Shown one piece after another: positions 23,617-33,594 of a stretch of DNA of 64,000 bases; position 1 is the first letter of the stretch; every line of letters begins with the position of its first letter. The notes under the pieces are model-generated. The model was given only the letters and a program-made list of their open reading frames with translations. It was not told the origin of the DNA and ran no database searches. The stretch is from Chinchilla lanigera (lineage: Eukaryota; Chordata; Mammalia; Rodentia; Chinchillidae). The position numbers and the translations under genes were made by a program. The stretch covers positions 8,857,464-8,921,463 of the forward strand of contig NW_004955473.1 of the NCBI RefSeq assembly GCF_000276665.1, given 5' to 3'.

Positions 23617-23639
23617 TTCATAAGTAGAACTATGTTCTT

Positions 23640-23990
23640 ATCCATTGGTTTGAGATAAGTCTCCAAATTGTTATTGTCTTTATTTTCCAAGATATACGTA
23701 AGTCTCACCAATTTATAATCTGCAAAGAATAAAAAATAGTGTACAATATTACATACCACAGGTACTCTTTGTACAATTATAAACCATATAGGAAATAGAG
23801 CATAAAATTTTAGCTTTTGAGGTAACAAGAGAAGGAAACAATTTAGAGTTTCCTTCCACTTCTACAACATGTGTTACCCTGGTCTGCTTAAATAATGCTT
23901 TTATATTTTGTACCTAATTTCATATCAAACATAGAGGACTTGGAAGGGATAAATGTATGGATTAGATAAATCATACAATAAAACTGACAG
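23640..23990. other. Unassigned stretch
   Basis: No repeat recognised. The minus frame 23580-23828 overlaps the ID passenger and has no domain. Confidence 0.4.
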
Positions 23991-24003
23991 AATTTGGCAA
24001 ATT

Positions 24004-24096
24004 GTTATTTATTTTTGTTCTGGGAATCGAACTCAGGACCTTGAATTTGCCAGGAAGGTGCTTGTGCCACTGAGCTATATCTACAGCCACCAGAGC
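24004..24096 (-). mobile_element. ID-type SINE, antisense, old
   Basis: TGGGAATCGAACTCAGGACC and CCACTGAGCTATATCTACAGCC are the antisense B box and A box regions. The flanks TTGGCAAATT at 23994-24003 and at 24097-24106 form the target duplication. Confidence 0.9.
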
Positions 24097-24130
24097 TTGG
24101 CAAATTCTTAGTTATCAAAAGTGAAGCTGA

Positions 24131-24287
24131 GCCAGGTATGGTGGCTCACGCCTGTAATCGCAACACTAGGGAGGATTGTTGCAAATGCGAGACCAGCCTG
24201 GGCTAAAAAGTGAGCTCAAGGCCAGCCTGAATTGCACAGGGAGGCCCTGTCTCAAAAAGACAGAAAAAGAAAAAGAAAAAAAAAAAA
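24131..24287 (+). mobile_element. B1 SINE (7SL-derived monomer)
   Basis: GCCAGGTATGGTGGCTCACG is the 7SL-like head, followed by GAGACCAGCCTGGGC and then CAAGGCCAGCCTGAATTGC, the internally duplicated segment characteristic of B1, then CCCTGTCTC and an A-rich tail. The target duplication AAAAGTGAA(G/T)CTGA is at 24117-24130 and 24284-24297. Confidence 0.92.
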
Positions 24288-24299
24288 GTGAATCTGAGC

Positions 24300-24645
24300 T
24301 CCTCGTTGAGGGTAAAACAGTGGTCACAAGGAGCCAGAGAAAATAGGTGAGGAAGGTATAGAAAATGTTCTATCAATGGGTACTATACAAGAAAAATGTT
24401 CTTGGGTGCTATGGACATCAGGATGACCACAGAAAACAATAGTGAACTGTACAATTCAGAAAACTAGATGAAAACATTTTGAAACTTTTTTTCATAAATT
24501 GTTCACATTAATGCATTCAACGTGATTTAAATATTATATTATGTATACATGTGTCAAAGCAGTGGACAGTACTCCATAATCATGTACAATTATATGCTTT
24601 TATGTATCACTAAAATTAACTTTCAAATAAAATAAAAATGAAGCA
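24300..24645 (+). mobile_element. Old L1 3' end
   Basis: AGGAGCCAGAGAAAATAGG, TTCTATCAATGGGTACTATAC, CCATAATCATGTACAATTATATG and TATCACTAAAATTAA follow the 3'UTR order of old L1M elements (GGTTACCAGAGGCTGG, ATGGGTACA, ATGTACAATTATTATG, TCAATAAAA). The A-rich end is AATAAAATAAAAA. Confidence 0.65.
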
Positions 24646-24649
24646 GAGT

Positions 24650-25200
24650 AACACGACCAAAAGCTTTCCTCACTCCTGTCTCATCACCCGCCTACACCAT
24701 ACTTATTTAAACTGTTTAACGGTCAGGTTAGCCTACATAATGCTCTGAGAGTAATATTAAAATCCTCAATGCTAAGTAGCTTTATTTCTTTTTCATGAAA
24801 TTTCTTTGTAGATCCTAGTAACTCTTCTGGATATCCCACATGGATTTGCTAAGTATTCCTTTATGCTTATCTCTTGTAGCGTGTTCAATTCAATGTGATG
24901 TTTTGGGGTCCATTTTTTCAGAGAAAGAAAGCACAACACACTGACTCATAAGTATGTCAACGCTAAGTGATATATATCTCTAACCATAACAGTCAATGAA
25001 CTAGATTAGTCACGAAACCTCATACCATTGGTTAGGTTAGAAAATACTCTTCTATATATCTATGTAAGGAAAACAACTGAAAATAATGGTGAGTAGTAAT
25101 AATCCTTATCCACAATGAAAGAAATTTAGTGGCATGACAATGTTTGAGTGAATGAAATAAAATAACCTTTCCAAGAGAAAAAATTTGTTTTATTTTTCTA
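24650..25200. other. Unassigned stretch
   Basis: Nothing recognisable before the ID at 25223. Confidence 0.4.
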
Positions 25201-25222
25201 CTTCTTAAATATTTGGGTTCTT

Positions 25223-25361
25223 GGGGCTGGGGATTTAGCTCAGCGGCAAAAAGCGCCTGCCTGGCAAGCGCAAGGTCGTGAGTTCGGTTCCCGGTACCAG
25301 AGAAAAACCAAAAAAAAAAAAAAAAAAAAAATAAATAAAATAAAATAAATAAATAAATAAA
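25223..25361 (+). mobile_element. ID-type SINE, young form
   Basis: Head with GGTCGTGAGTTCGGTTCCCGG, the less decayed diagnostic form that keeps the B box GTTCGGTTCCC, and a long (A)n(TAAA)n tail. The target duplication AAATATTTGGGTTCTT flanks it on both sides (ending at 25222 and starting near 25362). Confidence 0.96.
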
Positions 25362-25375
25362 TAAATATTTGGGTT

Positions 25376-25512
25376 CTTTGAGACAGGGTCTGACTATGTA
25401 TTTCAGGCAAGCCTTACTATATAGCCCAGTCAGGGTTTGACTTTGTGACAGCCATCTTGCTTTAGTTTCCCAAGTGCTGGAATTAAAAGAATGTGCTATC
25501 ATGCACAGCTTT
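25376..25512 (-). mobile_element. B1 SINE, antisense, old
   Basis: TTTGAGACAGGGTCTGACTATG, CCAAGTGCTGGAATTAAAAG and ATGTGCTATCATGCACAGC are the antisense B1 end, middle and head. The long minus frame 25032-25502 runs through this and the ID and is not a gene. Confidence 0.85.
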
Positions 25513-25739
25513 CAAATAGAAAAAAAATGATTAAAAGTATAAAATATGTGAGAGTATTAGAATGTTACATGATCTAATCATATAAAATATTCAACTTAAT
25601 AATCACATAATTTTTAAAAAATTAATAGAGATGATAATTTTGAGTTAGTTACTGACCATGTCATACCAACGTATACTCATCATTTCTTTAGGCAAAATAA
25701 TTTTTAATACACGTGTGCAAGAGTCATTCCTTTTTATGG

Positions 25740-27190
25740 AAAAAATTTTTAAAATTTCATAAGAAAATAATAGAAGAATAACAATATTTAATACATTGCA
25801 TACTACAATCTTTAAAGAATTTCCTCAGAGTACAAGATATGGGCATAAATATTTTCCAAATGATATTGGCACAAACCTTCCTTTTTAATGAATTAAACAA
25901 ATCTGGTAGTATAACTATCTCATATTTTTCTTCCTTTTTCCTTCCTTCCTTCCTTCCTTCCTTCCTTCCTTCCTTCCTTCCTTCCTTCCTTCCTTCCTTT
26001 TTCCCCCACCCTAGTTCTTCTTTTCTTTTGAACATTTTCTACCCATTTCATGATATCTTTTGTACATTTTTGCACTTATTTGCTCTTTCAGGTTCCCACA
26101 CCAAGGAGACAATACTATGTTTACACATGAGGGTCTAATTTATTTGACTTATGAGGATGGTCTGAAGTTGCATCCATTTACCTATAAATGTCTCAAGTTT
26201 ATCCTTCTTTATGGCTGAGCAGTACTTAATTGTATACAAAAGATCACATATATTTTGTCCATTCCTTGGTAGATAGGCATTTGCCTTGATTCCAAGATTT
26301 ATCTAATACAAATTGTGCTGCTATAAACATATATATATGTTGTGCACATATATCCATGTGATATGATATTTTAATTCTTCTCGGAAGACACATTGAAGGG
26401 AAATAACTGGGTTGAATGGATCCTAGATTTTTGAAGAATTTCTACACTGATTTCCACAGTGGTTGCACCAGTCTGTATTCCCAACAGTGGGTAAGGGTTC
26501 CTTTTGCCCACAGCCCTTTTGGCATTTATTAAGGATTAATTTCTTGATGAAAGTCTTTATTTATGGAGTGAGATGGAATACCAGTGTTGTCATAATTTGC
26601 ATCTCTTCAGTGATATTGAACATTTTTTCATTTTTTGGTTCGTTGTATTTCATCATTGGAGTATTGTGGATTCATCTAAGATGTACATTTTTGGATTGGG
26701 TCTTTGAACTTGAGGGGTCTGACTTTTTTCAATTCTTTATACGTTCTAGATATAAATCCTTTATCTGAGGGATAATTAGCTAAAAGTTTTCCCACTCTGT
26801 GTTTTTTTAATTCTGTTGGCGATTTCTTATGCTGTACAAATTGTTTTTAATAAGATGATACACCTGTTTTTGATTCTTTGTAATATTTCCCATGTGATCT
26901 GCGTTTTGTTCATGAAGTCTCTCCCTATATCTGTGTCTCGAAGATTTGTACCTATTTTGTGTTCCAGCAGATGTAGTGTTTTTGTTTTAATATTCAGATC
27001 TTTGATCCATTTTTATTGGAGTTTAGTGCATGGTGATAGACATGGATCTAGTTTTAGTCTTCAGCATATGGAAAGCCAGTTTTTCCAGTACCATTTATTA
27101 ATGAGGCTATCTTTCTTTCAGTGAACATATTTGGCCCCTTTGTCAAAGGTAAGGTGTCTGAGTGTATCTACTGGATCTTTTGGAAATTAT
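25740..27190 (-). mobile_element. L1 LINE 3' end, antisense (3'UTR and ORF2 C-terminal half)
   Basis: The 3'UTR runs from 25745 and is split by the TTCC microsatellite. Antisense ORF2 follows: GGCTGAGCAGTACTTAATTG, TTTCCACAGTGGTTGCACC, TTGGATTGGGTCTTTGAAC, CCATTTATTAATGAGGC. It fades out near 27185. Plus-strand frames 25839-27124 are antisense readings of this element. Confidence 0.88.
25931..26000. repeat. (TTCC)n microsatellite
   Basis: Nearly perfect CCTT tetranucleotide array lying in the pyrimidine-rich part of an antisense L1 3'UTR. It explains the FLPS-repeat and GRKE-repeat frames on the two strands. Confidence 0.97.
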
Positions 27191-28031
27191 ATATTCCCTG
27201 ATGATAAGAGAGAACTTCTGTGTGGTCACTTAATTTGCTGAAGTTGTTCCATCTTTGGTCTTAAAATCCTTTTCCAATTTGGTTACTGAACCCTTTTATT
27301 TGGCCTAGTCCTTTTCCTTCCCTTTCATTCATTTTTTTCTTTTATTTTTTTTGAACCACTTTTTTTTCTTACTTCTAAGTGCCTTGGGATTCTCTTGCAT
27401 TTTCATTGCCAGAACCTTAAGTTAAACAAGTTTCCTAAGTACATCTGAACTTTTTTTATTAGAGCAGAGCATTTGGAAATGAGTATCTATGTATCAAGTG
27501 TGCTCATTTCTGACAACATATGCCCAATAATACCAATTAATAATCATGCATGCATAGGAACGTGCATACCCACAGAATACTATTTTTAAAAACAAATCAG
27601 TAATATTTTAGATGAAGTGTTTATTTTGTTTAAAAATAATTTTAAATGTCTGTGCATAAAGTCCATTTTTACATCATGAGATTTAGACTTGCTAGTGGTC
27701 TTCTAATGAAGTGACAGACAATTTGATATGCCAGTCTTTAGGAGATGATGACTTGAAGGAGTTTCTATTGGTTTCTGTCCTCTCTCATAGCTCTCAGTCT
27801 GCTGACTTAGATTTAGTGTGTATGTGGGTTAGATTCTTGTATGGTGCTCACTCAATTAGTGAGACGGTTATGAGAATAGTATAAGTTAAAATGCCACTAA
27901 GTTTACTGCTCTTAGTGAGACTCAATGAGTTTTATTGAACAGATTTGCACAGATTGTAATTAACCTTTCCATAAATTCCAGAGTTCTGAAAATGTTGACT
28001 TTTTGGAAAATCTCTTACAGTTTTCTCTCAT
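27191..28031. other. Unassigned stretch
   Basis: Pyrimidine-rich at 27300-27370, otherwise AT-rich. Nothing recognisable. Confidence 0.4.
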
Positions 28032-28639
28032 TGCTTTGGTTTGGATGTGGTGAGACTCCCGAAGATTCACAAAGCTTCGCCTCCCATGCTCTTTTTGTTT
28101 CAATTTTAATTTTTATTGGTTCATGTTTCCAGGACATAATGATTACAGTTCTGATGTTAAAGAGTTATGGATTTTTTGAAAGGTGAAGCCAATTGTGAAT
28201 TTGATAGGGCACGGTGACGTCACTGTGCTTTGGAAGAACTATGTGTAGTCCTTGGATGTCCCCGCTGAGTTCTTCTGGAAAGGTAAGAGCATGGTCGGGG
28301 GGTTCCCACATTTTCTGGCTTCTCATATAACCATGAGATCTCTTCTGCCACACCAGCTCCCAGTGTGTTGCTCTTTGCCACACTTTGACAAAGCTATGGG
28401 AGCCCAAGCCAAAGCCAAGGCAAGAGAGAACACTTGGACTTTCAGTCTCCAAAACTATACACTAAAAAATTTATTTGTGGGGCTGGGGATTTAGCTCAGC
28501 GGCAAAGCGCCTGCCAGGCAAGGGCAAGGTCGTGAGTTCGGTTCCCGGTACCGGAGAAAAACCAAAAAAAAAAAAAAATTTATTTGTGAAGCATCCAATT
28601 CGGGGTATTTCATATAGTAATGGACAATGCACTAATACA
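28032..28639 (+). mobile_element. MaLR-type LTR, carrying an ID insertion
   Basis: It starts TGCTTTGGTTTGGATGTGG, the standard MaLR LTR opening, runs through CCCACATTTTCTGGCTTCTC, GTCTCCAAAACTATACACTAAA, and ends GGGGTATTTCATATAGTAATGG then CACTAATACA. The TG...CA ends fit an LTR. The ID at 28479-28572 sits inside the 3' part, so the LTR alone is about 500 bases. The minus frame at 28165-28452 is an antisense shadow. Confidence 0.85.
28479..28572 (+). mobile_element. ID-type SINE, young form, inside a MaLR LTR
   Basis: Complete head with GGTCGTGAGTTCGGTTCCCGG and a CCAAAAAA tail. The target duplication AAAAATTTATTTGTG flanks both ends, so it inserted after the LTR. Confidence 0.96.
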
Positions 28640-28879
28640 GGAGGAGAGAAATACCATATCCTTGACATCATGAGATTTTTGTAAAGATGCTTAAAGAGCA
28701 AGACAAAGAATAAAAATGTGAAAATGTAACCAGAAGTTGAAAATCTGCAATTTTTTAGGCAGATAAAATTTTAGAACAAAATGGCCCTGCTCAAATAGAT
28801 AATACTCTAGTTACTTTTCATATTTTAAGTTGTTTCTTCTCTGTTCCAAAGGAACCCAGTCAGCTCATATTTAACAGCT

Positions 28880-29060
28880 ATATTTAGCCATTGATAACTG
28901 CCACTTTAAGTAAGTTACTTAACTTCATTGTGTATTTTTAAATATGTATGGAAATGAGACTAAGGATGATACCCACCTCATGTGATTATTCTGAGAAATG
29001 TAGATGTGAACCTTTTTATTCTGCATTAAATCAGTTTCTAGCACATATTAATTGATATGT
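28880..29060 (+). mobile_element. MIR SINE
   Basis: AACTGCCACTTTAAGTAAG, TTACTTAACTTC, GGAAATGAGACTAAGGATGA, ACCCACCTCATGTGATTATT and TTTCTAGCACATATTAATTG follow MIR order (GGCAAGTTACTTAACCTC, AAATGGGGATAATA, CCTACCTCATAGGG, GTGCCTGGCACA). Ancient. Confidence 0.65.
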
Positions 29061-29159
29061 ACTGTTTTAATAAATTTAATAACAATAGCAACTACTTTTG
29101 TTGATATGATTGGATGCATTTAATGTTTCACCAGTAGATGTTCATTGATATTTTAAGTT

Positions 29160-29235
29160 ATCTAATGATGGCAAACATTTATTGAGTACTTGTTAAAGGT
29201 CAGGTGATTTACAAACATTGATGAATATTAAAGTG
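29160..29235 (-). mobile_element. MIR or L2 fragment, antisense
   Basis: AACATTTATTGAGTACTTGTTAAAGG with GTGATTTACAAACATTGATG recalls the antisense MIR start (TTTATTGAGCACTTACTATGTGCC). Short, so uncertain. Confidence 0.45.
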
Positions 29236-29464
29236 CCTAAAATACAGTGGATTTTATTCAAATTAAGATGGACCTGGTAGTGAACAAAGCAGATGAAATT
29301 TCACATCCTCTTGGTGTTCTAATGTACATTATATTGTTAAATTATCACAGTTAGCATAACTATAAGGATAGGGAATCTTAACGAATTGATATAAATGGCC
29401 CATATTAAACTATCCAGCTGGTAAGAAAACCTAGTTTTAAGCCACATTTTAAACCAGGTAGTGT

Positions 29465-29578
29465 GGGGCTGGGGATTAAGCTCAGCGGCACAGCACCTGC
29501 CTGGCAAGCGCAAGGTCATGAGTTTGATTCCTGGTACCAGAAAAAAAAACAAAAACAAAAAAATAAAATAAAATAAAT
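29465..29578 (+). mobile_element. ID-type SINE
   Basis: Older form (GAGTTTGATTCCTGG) with a mixed (A)n(TAAA)n tail. The target duplication AAACCAGGTAGTGT is at 29451-29464 and 29579-29592. Confidence 0.95.
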
Positions 29579-29770
29579 AAACCAGGTAGTGTAATTGGAC
29601 AGTCTGCGCTTTTAGTTCTTAAGACCTGGGGATATTTAGAAAAACATCACCCTTCACTTTCTTTAACTGTGCAATTTGTAGTATTCCCAGTACTACTATT
29701 GGTGATTCATAATCTTAATAGGACTTTGAGAGCAATTTCTTCAGACTGATGTATTAAAAATAAATATATA

Positions 29771-29896
29771 GGGGCTGGGGATTTAGCTCAGCGGCAAAGC
29801 GCCTGCCTGGCAAGCGCAAGGTCGTGAGGTCGGTTCCCGGTACCGGAGAAAAACCAAAAACCAAAAAACAAACAAACAAAATAAATAAATAAAAAT
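29771..29896 (+). mobile_element. ID-type SINE, young form
   Basis: Head with GGTCGTGAGGTCGGTTCCCGG and a CAAACAAACAAAATAAATAAA tail. The target duplication AAAAATAAATATATA is at 29756-29770 and 29897-29911. Confidence 0.95.
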
Positions 29897-29911
29897 AAAA
29901 ATAAATATATA

Positions 29912-30635
29912 ACTTTCAGTTTGGTCAAGAGAGAATAAACCACTAAAGCCTTTTTTCTCATTTACTATGATTAAAATCTGTGAATTCAAAGAAAAAAAAA
30001 AGGAAAGAAACTACATAAGCATTCAGAAAACTAAGGAAAATGAATTCAAGTGAATTGGAAAGAAAGTCAAAAGAAGTATAAACTTTTCAGCTGTTATGCT
30101 TTCTAAATTTCTTTCTATTATCCTTGGAATGAGGGTAGGCTATCTATGTAATAGCCATGAACAACAAGAATTAGACAAAAAATATATCCTCCTGAAGAGG
30201 ACCAGGAAAAGCACCTAAATTCACAATATGTCCAGGAGCTAGACATCTGGAACAAGTCTCAGGTTTTTACTAAGGAAAAATGGAAAGGTTACTTTGCAGA
30301 CTGGAGTGCCAGGAAAATTCTGGGGAAGGAAAAGTGGATCTTTTCCTTAATTTTGTCTATGAATTAATTCATGTTCCAGGCTCTGTTATTGTGTGAAACA
30401 AACTCAAAAAAGGTCACAAAAGGCTTTGAAAATTGAAATACAATATAAAGTACTCCTTAAAACCCAGAAAAAAACCCTGAATGGCTCATGATATAGGATA
30501 GTCAAAGAGTATGGAAAATGCTGGTATATTGAAATAATCATGAAGCTACTAGTAACTGAAATCAAGACATTGTAAAATATTGCTCTCCAGCTAAGTGAAC
30601 TGCCTACTTGCTCAAAAAAGTGAACATTCATCACA
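29912..30635. other. Unassigned stretch, possibly L1M 5' sequence
   Basis: A-rich on the plus strand and leading into the L1M block at 30640, but not alignable by eye. The minus frame 30404-30634 has no domain. Confidence 0.35.
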
Positions 30636-30639
30636 AACT

Positions 30640-31250
30640 TCCATTGAACCTAGTGTCTCACAACATAATTTTTCAAATGTTCAAAATAAAATCCAAAATC
30701 ACTCAGTATTCAAATAACCAGGGAAATATAACCAATTGTGGAAGGCACCGATGCTAACCGCTCTACAACCAACACTATATAACCAATTAAGAAAGCAAAA
30801 TACATATGAAATCCTCAAGTTTACTAAATGTTACAGTAATCAAACAGGTAAAGTAGCTATAATACATTTTCTGCGATAAATATGACTCAAGACAATTAAA
30901 AAGAGAACTGTTCAGAATACATAGACAAATAAATGCAAATTTAATTATATTATTTTACTGTTAATTAAGATTGTAATCATATATATTACATACTTATGAC
31001 ATAGAAACTGATATTTTGATGCATGTATTCTCATATGATCAACTAAAAGTATTTAATAATTCTATAACCTCACATTTTTACCACCACTTTTTATGGTGAG
31101 TATATTTAAAATCTATAATTTCAGTAATTTAGAAATCTACACAAAAAATACCTAATAGACAAAGTAAAATGATAACCTGTAACATGAGAGAAATATTTCT
31201 CAAGTATTGGTAAAAAAAAATTAGTACCCTGAATACACTTGTATAAGGTA
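30640..31250 (+). mobile_element. Old L1M, region near ORF1 or the 5' end
   Basis: AAAATAAAATCCAAAATCAC, ATTCAAATAACCAGGGAAATAT, and GTAGCTATAATACATTTTCTGC match the style of the L1M stretch that reads AAAATCCAAAATTACTCGACATACAAAG, CCAGGAAAAT and GCAGCTATTATAACTATGC. This is recalled consensus, not an alignment. Confidence 0.5.
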
Positions 31251-31660
31251 CAAAAATGATTAGGAAAAATATCAACTATCCAATTAAAATGGACCTATAA
31301 TCTGAATAAATGCTTATTAAATGAAGAAATACAAATGACCGACAGATAAATGAAAACAAGTGCTTAATATCATTAACCATCAATAAAATGCAAATCAAAA
31401 TTAAAATATGATACCATAGCACGCCAGTTAGAAAGGGAATTACAAAAAATATAACAACAAATCATGCATAGGATATGGAGAAAAAGAAAATTTTTAGACC
31501 ATTGAGGGTATTATAAGTTAGTACAACCATTATGAAGAACATTTTGGAAGGTCTTAAAGAAGTTAGTAATAAGTCTGTGATACGATCTACTTATTGTACT
31601 TCTGGGTATGTATCCAAAATAACAAAATTGGAATAATAAAGAGGTAGCATGCCTATGTTT

Positions 31661-31916
31661 AATTTTTTTTTAATTTTAAAAAACGAAAGAAGAAAACCAT
31701 GAACAGACAGGCATTCATTTACAAAACAGCATAAGGATAATACAAACAAAATGGTTACAGACAAAGTTGTAGGAAATTAACCATGGTTGTTGTATTACTT
31801 ACTGATAACTTCAAAGTGGTTTTTCAGGAAAACAAATAGAGATATACAAGATTGATCAATCAAGTATTCATTAACTGTTCCTTCTGTAGAGCAATATAAG
31901 ACATTATATACAGGAT
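31661..31916 (-). mobile_element. Very short L1 3'UTR copy, antisense, inserted in an old L1
   Basis: It starts with a T-rich run (antisense poly(A)) and is collinear with the antisense L1 3'UTR at 40610-40800 (GGAAATTAACCATGGTTGTTGTATTAC against GGAAATTAACAATGGTTTTTGTATTAC). The flanks TAGCATGCCTATGTT before and TAGCATGCCCATTGTT after look like a target-site duplication. It is about 256 bases, with no coding part. Confidence 0.75.
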
Positions 31917-32008
31917 AGCATGCCCATTGTTATTGTGGCAATATTCATAATTGTGAAGATGTGAAATTAGCTAAGCTGCTTATCAACAGATAAATAGATA
32001 AAAGAGTA

Positions 32009-32040
32009 TATATATATATTATATATATATATATATATAG
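32009..32040. repeat. (TA)n microsatellite
   Basis: Alternating TA run with one interruption, in the middle of old L1 sequence. Confidence 0.9.
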
Positions 32041-32479
32041 TTTAGCCATGAATATGTAGGAAAGACCTATTATTTGCAGCAAAATGTATGAAGCAGAACA
32101 TTATGTGAAATAAGACAGACCTAGAAATGCAAGTATCCCATGTTCTCTCTCATATCATATCATGTAGGGAAGTTAAATAATTAACTTGAATGTAGACTAA
32201 TGAATAATAGTAACTGATAAGGGTTTGGGAGGGAGATTAAATAAAGAGAGGACTTTATCAATCCATATTGCATGAAGCTGTAGAAGTACCACACTGAACA
32301 ATTAACATATACTCATCAAAAACCTAAAAAAAGTAAAAATACGAATTCCATTTGATACAGTTGGTCTTCTTCTAGATATGCTCCCAAAAGTGTTATAGAC
32401 ATCAAGTTACAGTGATACATGCAAACCAATATTTCTAGCAGCAAAATTTGTAAGAGCTAAATCTTGGAAGTAGCCTATA

Positions 32480-32655
32480 GAGTAATACCTCGGTTCCTGA
32501 ATGCTTCTATTCATAAATATCTCAGTTTGCAAACAGAAGTGGTCAGCAAAATTTTGCTTCTTTTTGTGAACTCCACATTAGGGAACCTAGCATGACCATG
32601 GACATCTTCCTCACAATAATGGAATGAATTTAATTTGTGAAGCAAGGTGCCAGTG
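32480..32655. mobile_element. Small DNA-transposon-like insertion flanked by TA
   Basis: This 176-base segment splits an L1 and is bordered by TA on both sides (32478-32479 and 32656-32657), the target duplication of Tc1/mariner elements. Its two ends are partly inverted-repeat: ACCTCGGTTC from the left end against ACCTTGCTTC read inward from the right end. The left end AGTAATACCTCGGTTC resembles the ends of known mammalian DNA transposons, but I cannot name the family. Confidence 0.55.
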
Positions 32656-32787
32656 TATGGCCATGAACAGATGAACAGATAAATAATACATGGTATAAAT
32701 GGAGTACGAGTCCACCATAAAGAAGGATAAACTTGCAGGTATGGATGCAACGTGAGACCATAAAGTTAAGTGAAAAAAAGTCATACA

Positions 32788-32891
32788 GGGGCTGGGGATT
32801 TAGCTCAGCGGCAAAAGCGCCTGCCTGGCAAGCGCAAGGTCGTGAGTTCGGTTCCCGGTACCGGAGAAAAACCAAAACCAAAAAAAAAAAA
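32788..32891 (+). mobile_element. ID-type SINE, young form
   Basis: Head with GGTCGTGAGTTCGGTTCCCGG and a CCAAAACC(A)n tail. The target duplication AAAAAAAGTCATACA is on both sides. It is inserted in the L1 at 32350-33290. Confidence 0.96.
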
Positions 32892-33299
32892 AAAAAAAGT
32901 CATACACACAGGCTTAATCATCACATGGTTTCTCTTATATGAGAAACTCAATATATGAATACAGTGCAGTGTAAAAGACAGATAACAGGGAAAAAAGAGA
33001 GAAAAACGATAATTATAATCTAGAAAACACAATGTTTCTAAAACTGTACCTTCACATATTGTAGTTGTTTTATATGTTTTTTAGCATATTTGTCTGATTG
33101 TTAATCTGCATGTACTATAATTAACTGTGTAAAAAATTGTAAAATAAATAGATGAATCTGATTCTGGCAAAAGGGGGGATGGGGCAGAAGGGGAAAAAAG
33201 AAAGGAGATTGTGATATACATGTACCACTTCCACACAATGCATGTAATCAATATGTACTAAGATATATACTAATAAAATTGAAAAGAAGATGAAATCCA

Positions 33300-33590
33300 G
33301 TCCTTTCTGAAAGCATGTGTTGAACAGAAGATCTTTAAAATTAAGGGAAATAAAGTAGGCACAGAAAGACAAATATCGCAGAATTTCATTAATGTGGGCA
33401 ATCCCAAAAATTTGAACTGATAGAAGCAGGTGGTAGAATGGTGTTACCAAATTCTGGAGAAGACCAGGAAGTATGGGGAAAGGGAAGATACTGATCAAAG
33501 AGTTTAAAAATTCAATCATACATGAAGAATAAATTGTACTGATCTTGTACAACATAGCGGCTGTAATACATAATAACACATTACATAGTT
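33300..33590 (+). mobile_element. Older L1 3' end
   Basis: GTAGGCACAGAAAGACAAATATCGC, TTTGAACTGATAGAAGCAGG, GAATGGTGTTACCAAATTCTGG and TGTACAACATAGCGGC follow the L1M 3' end (CACAGAAAGACAAATACTGC, GAACTCATAGAAGCAGAG, GAATGGTGGTTACCAGAGGCTGG, TGTACAACATAGTGAC). The minus frame 33121-33579 is its antisense shadow. Confidence 0.8.
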
Positions 33591-33594
33591 CTGT

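Larger units (their letters stand above)
31270..32340 (+). mobile_element. Old L1 ORF2 C-terminus and 3' end, with an insertion
   Basis: AATATCATTAACCATCAATAAAATGCAAATC, ACTTCTGGGTATGTATCCAA, CTTATCAACAGATAAATAGATAAA and TTAGCCATGAATATGTAGG are sense ORF2 C-terminal wording. GACAGACCTAGAAATGCAAGTATCCCATG and an AAAAACCTAAAAAAAGTAAAAA end follow. It is interrupted at 31661-31916, and a (TA)n run at 32009-32040 expanded within it. Confidence 0.82.
32350..33290 (+). mobile_element. L1 LINE 3' end, sense, carrying two insertions
   Basis: CCTCTTCTAGATATGCTCCC-like opening, AGCAAAATTTGTAAGAGC, ACAGATAAATAATACATGG, CACCATAAAGAAGGATAAAC and AAGTTAAGTGAAAAAAAGTC follow ORF2 C-terminus to 3'UTR. It ends with a G-rich tract and ATGTACC...TACTAATAAAA. 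It is interrupted by the small DNA element at 32480-32655 and the ID at 32788-32891. Confidence 0.8.

Noticed and set aside
25032..25502. 156-codon minus-strand frame
   Set aside because: It runs through an ID SINE tail and an antisense B1; no independent domain.
25839..26138. Open frame encoding an FLPS-rich protein (and GRKE-rich on the other strand)
   Set aside because: It is the translation of the TTCC microsatellite inside an antisense L1.
33121..33579. 152-codon minus-strand frame
   Set aside because: Antisense reading of two L1 3' ends.
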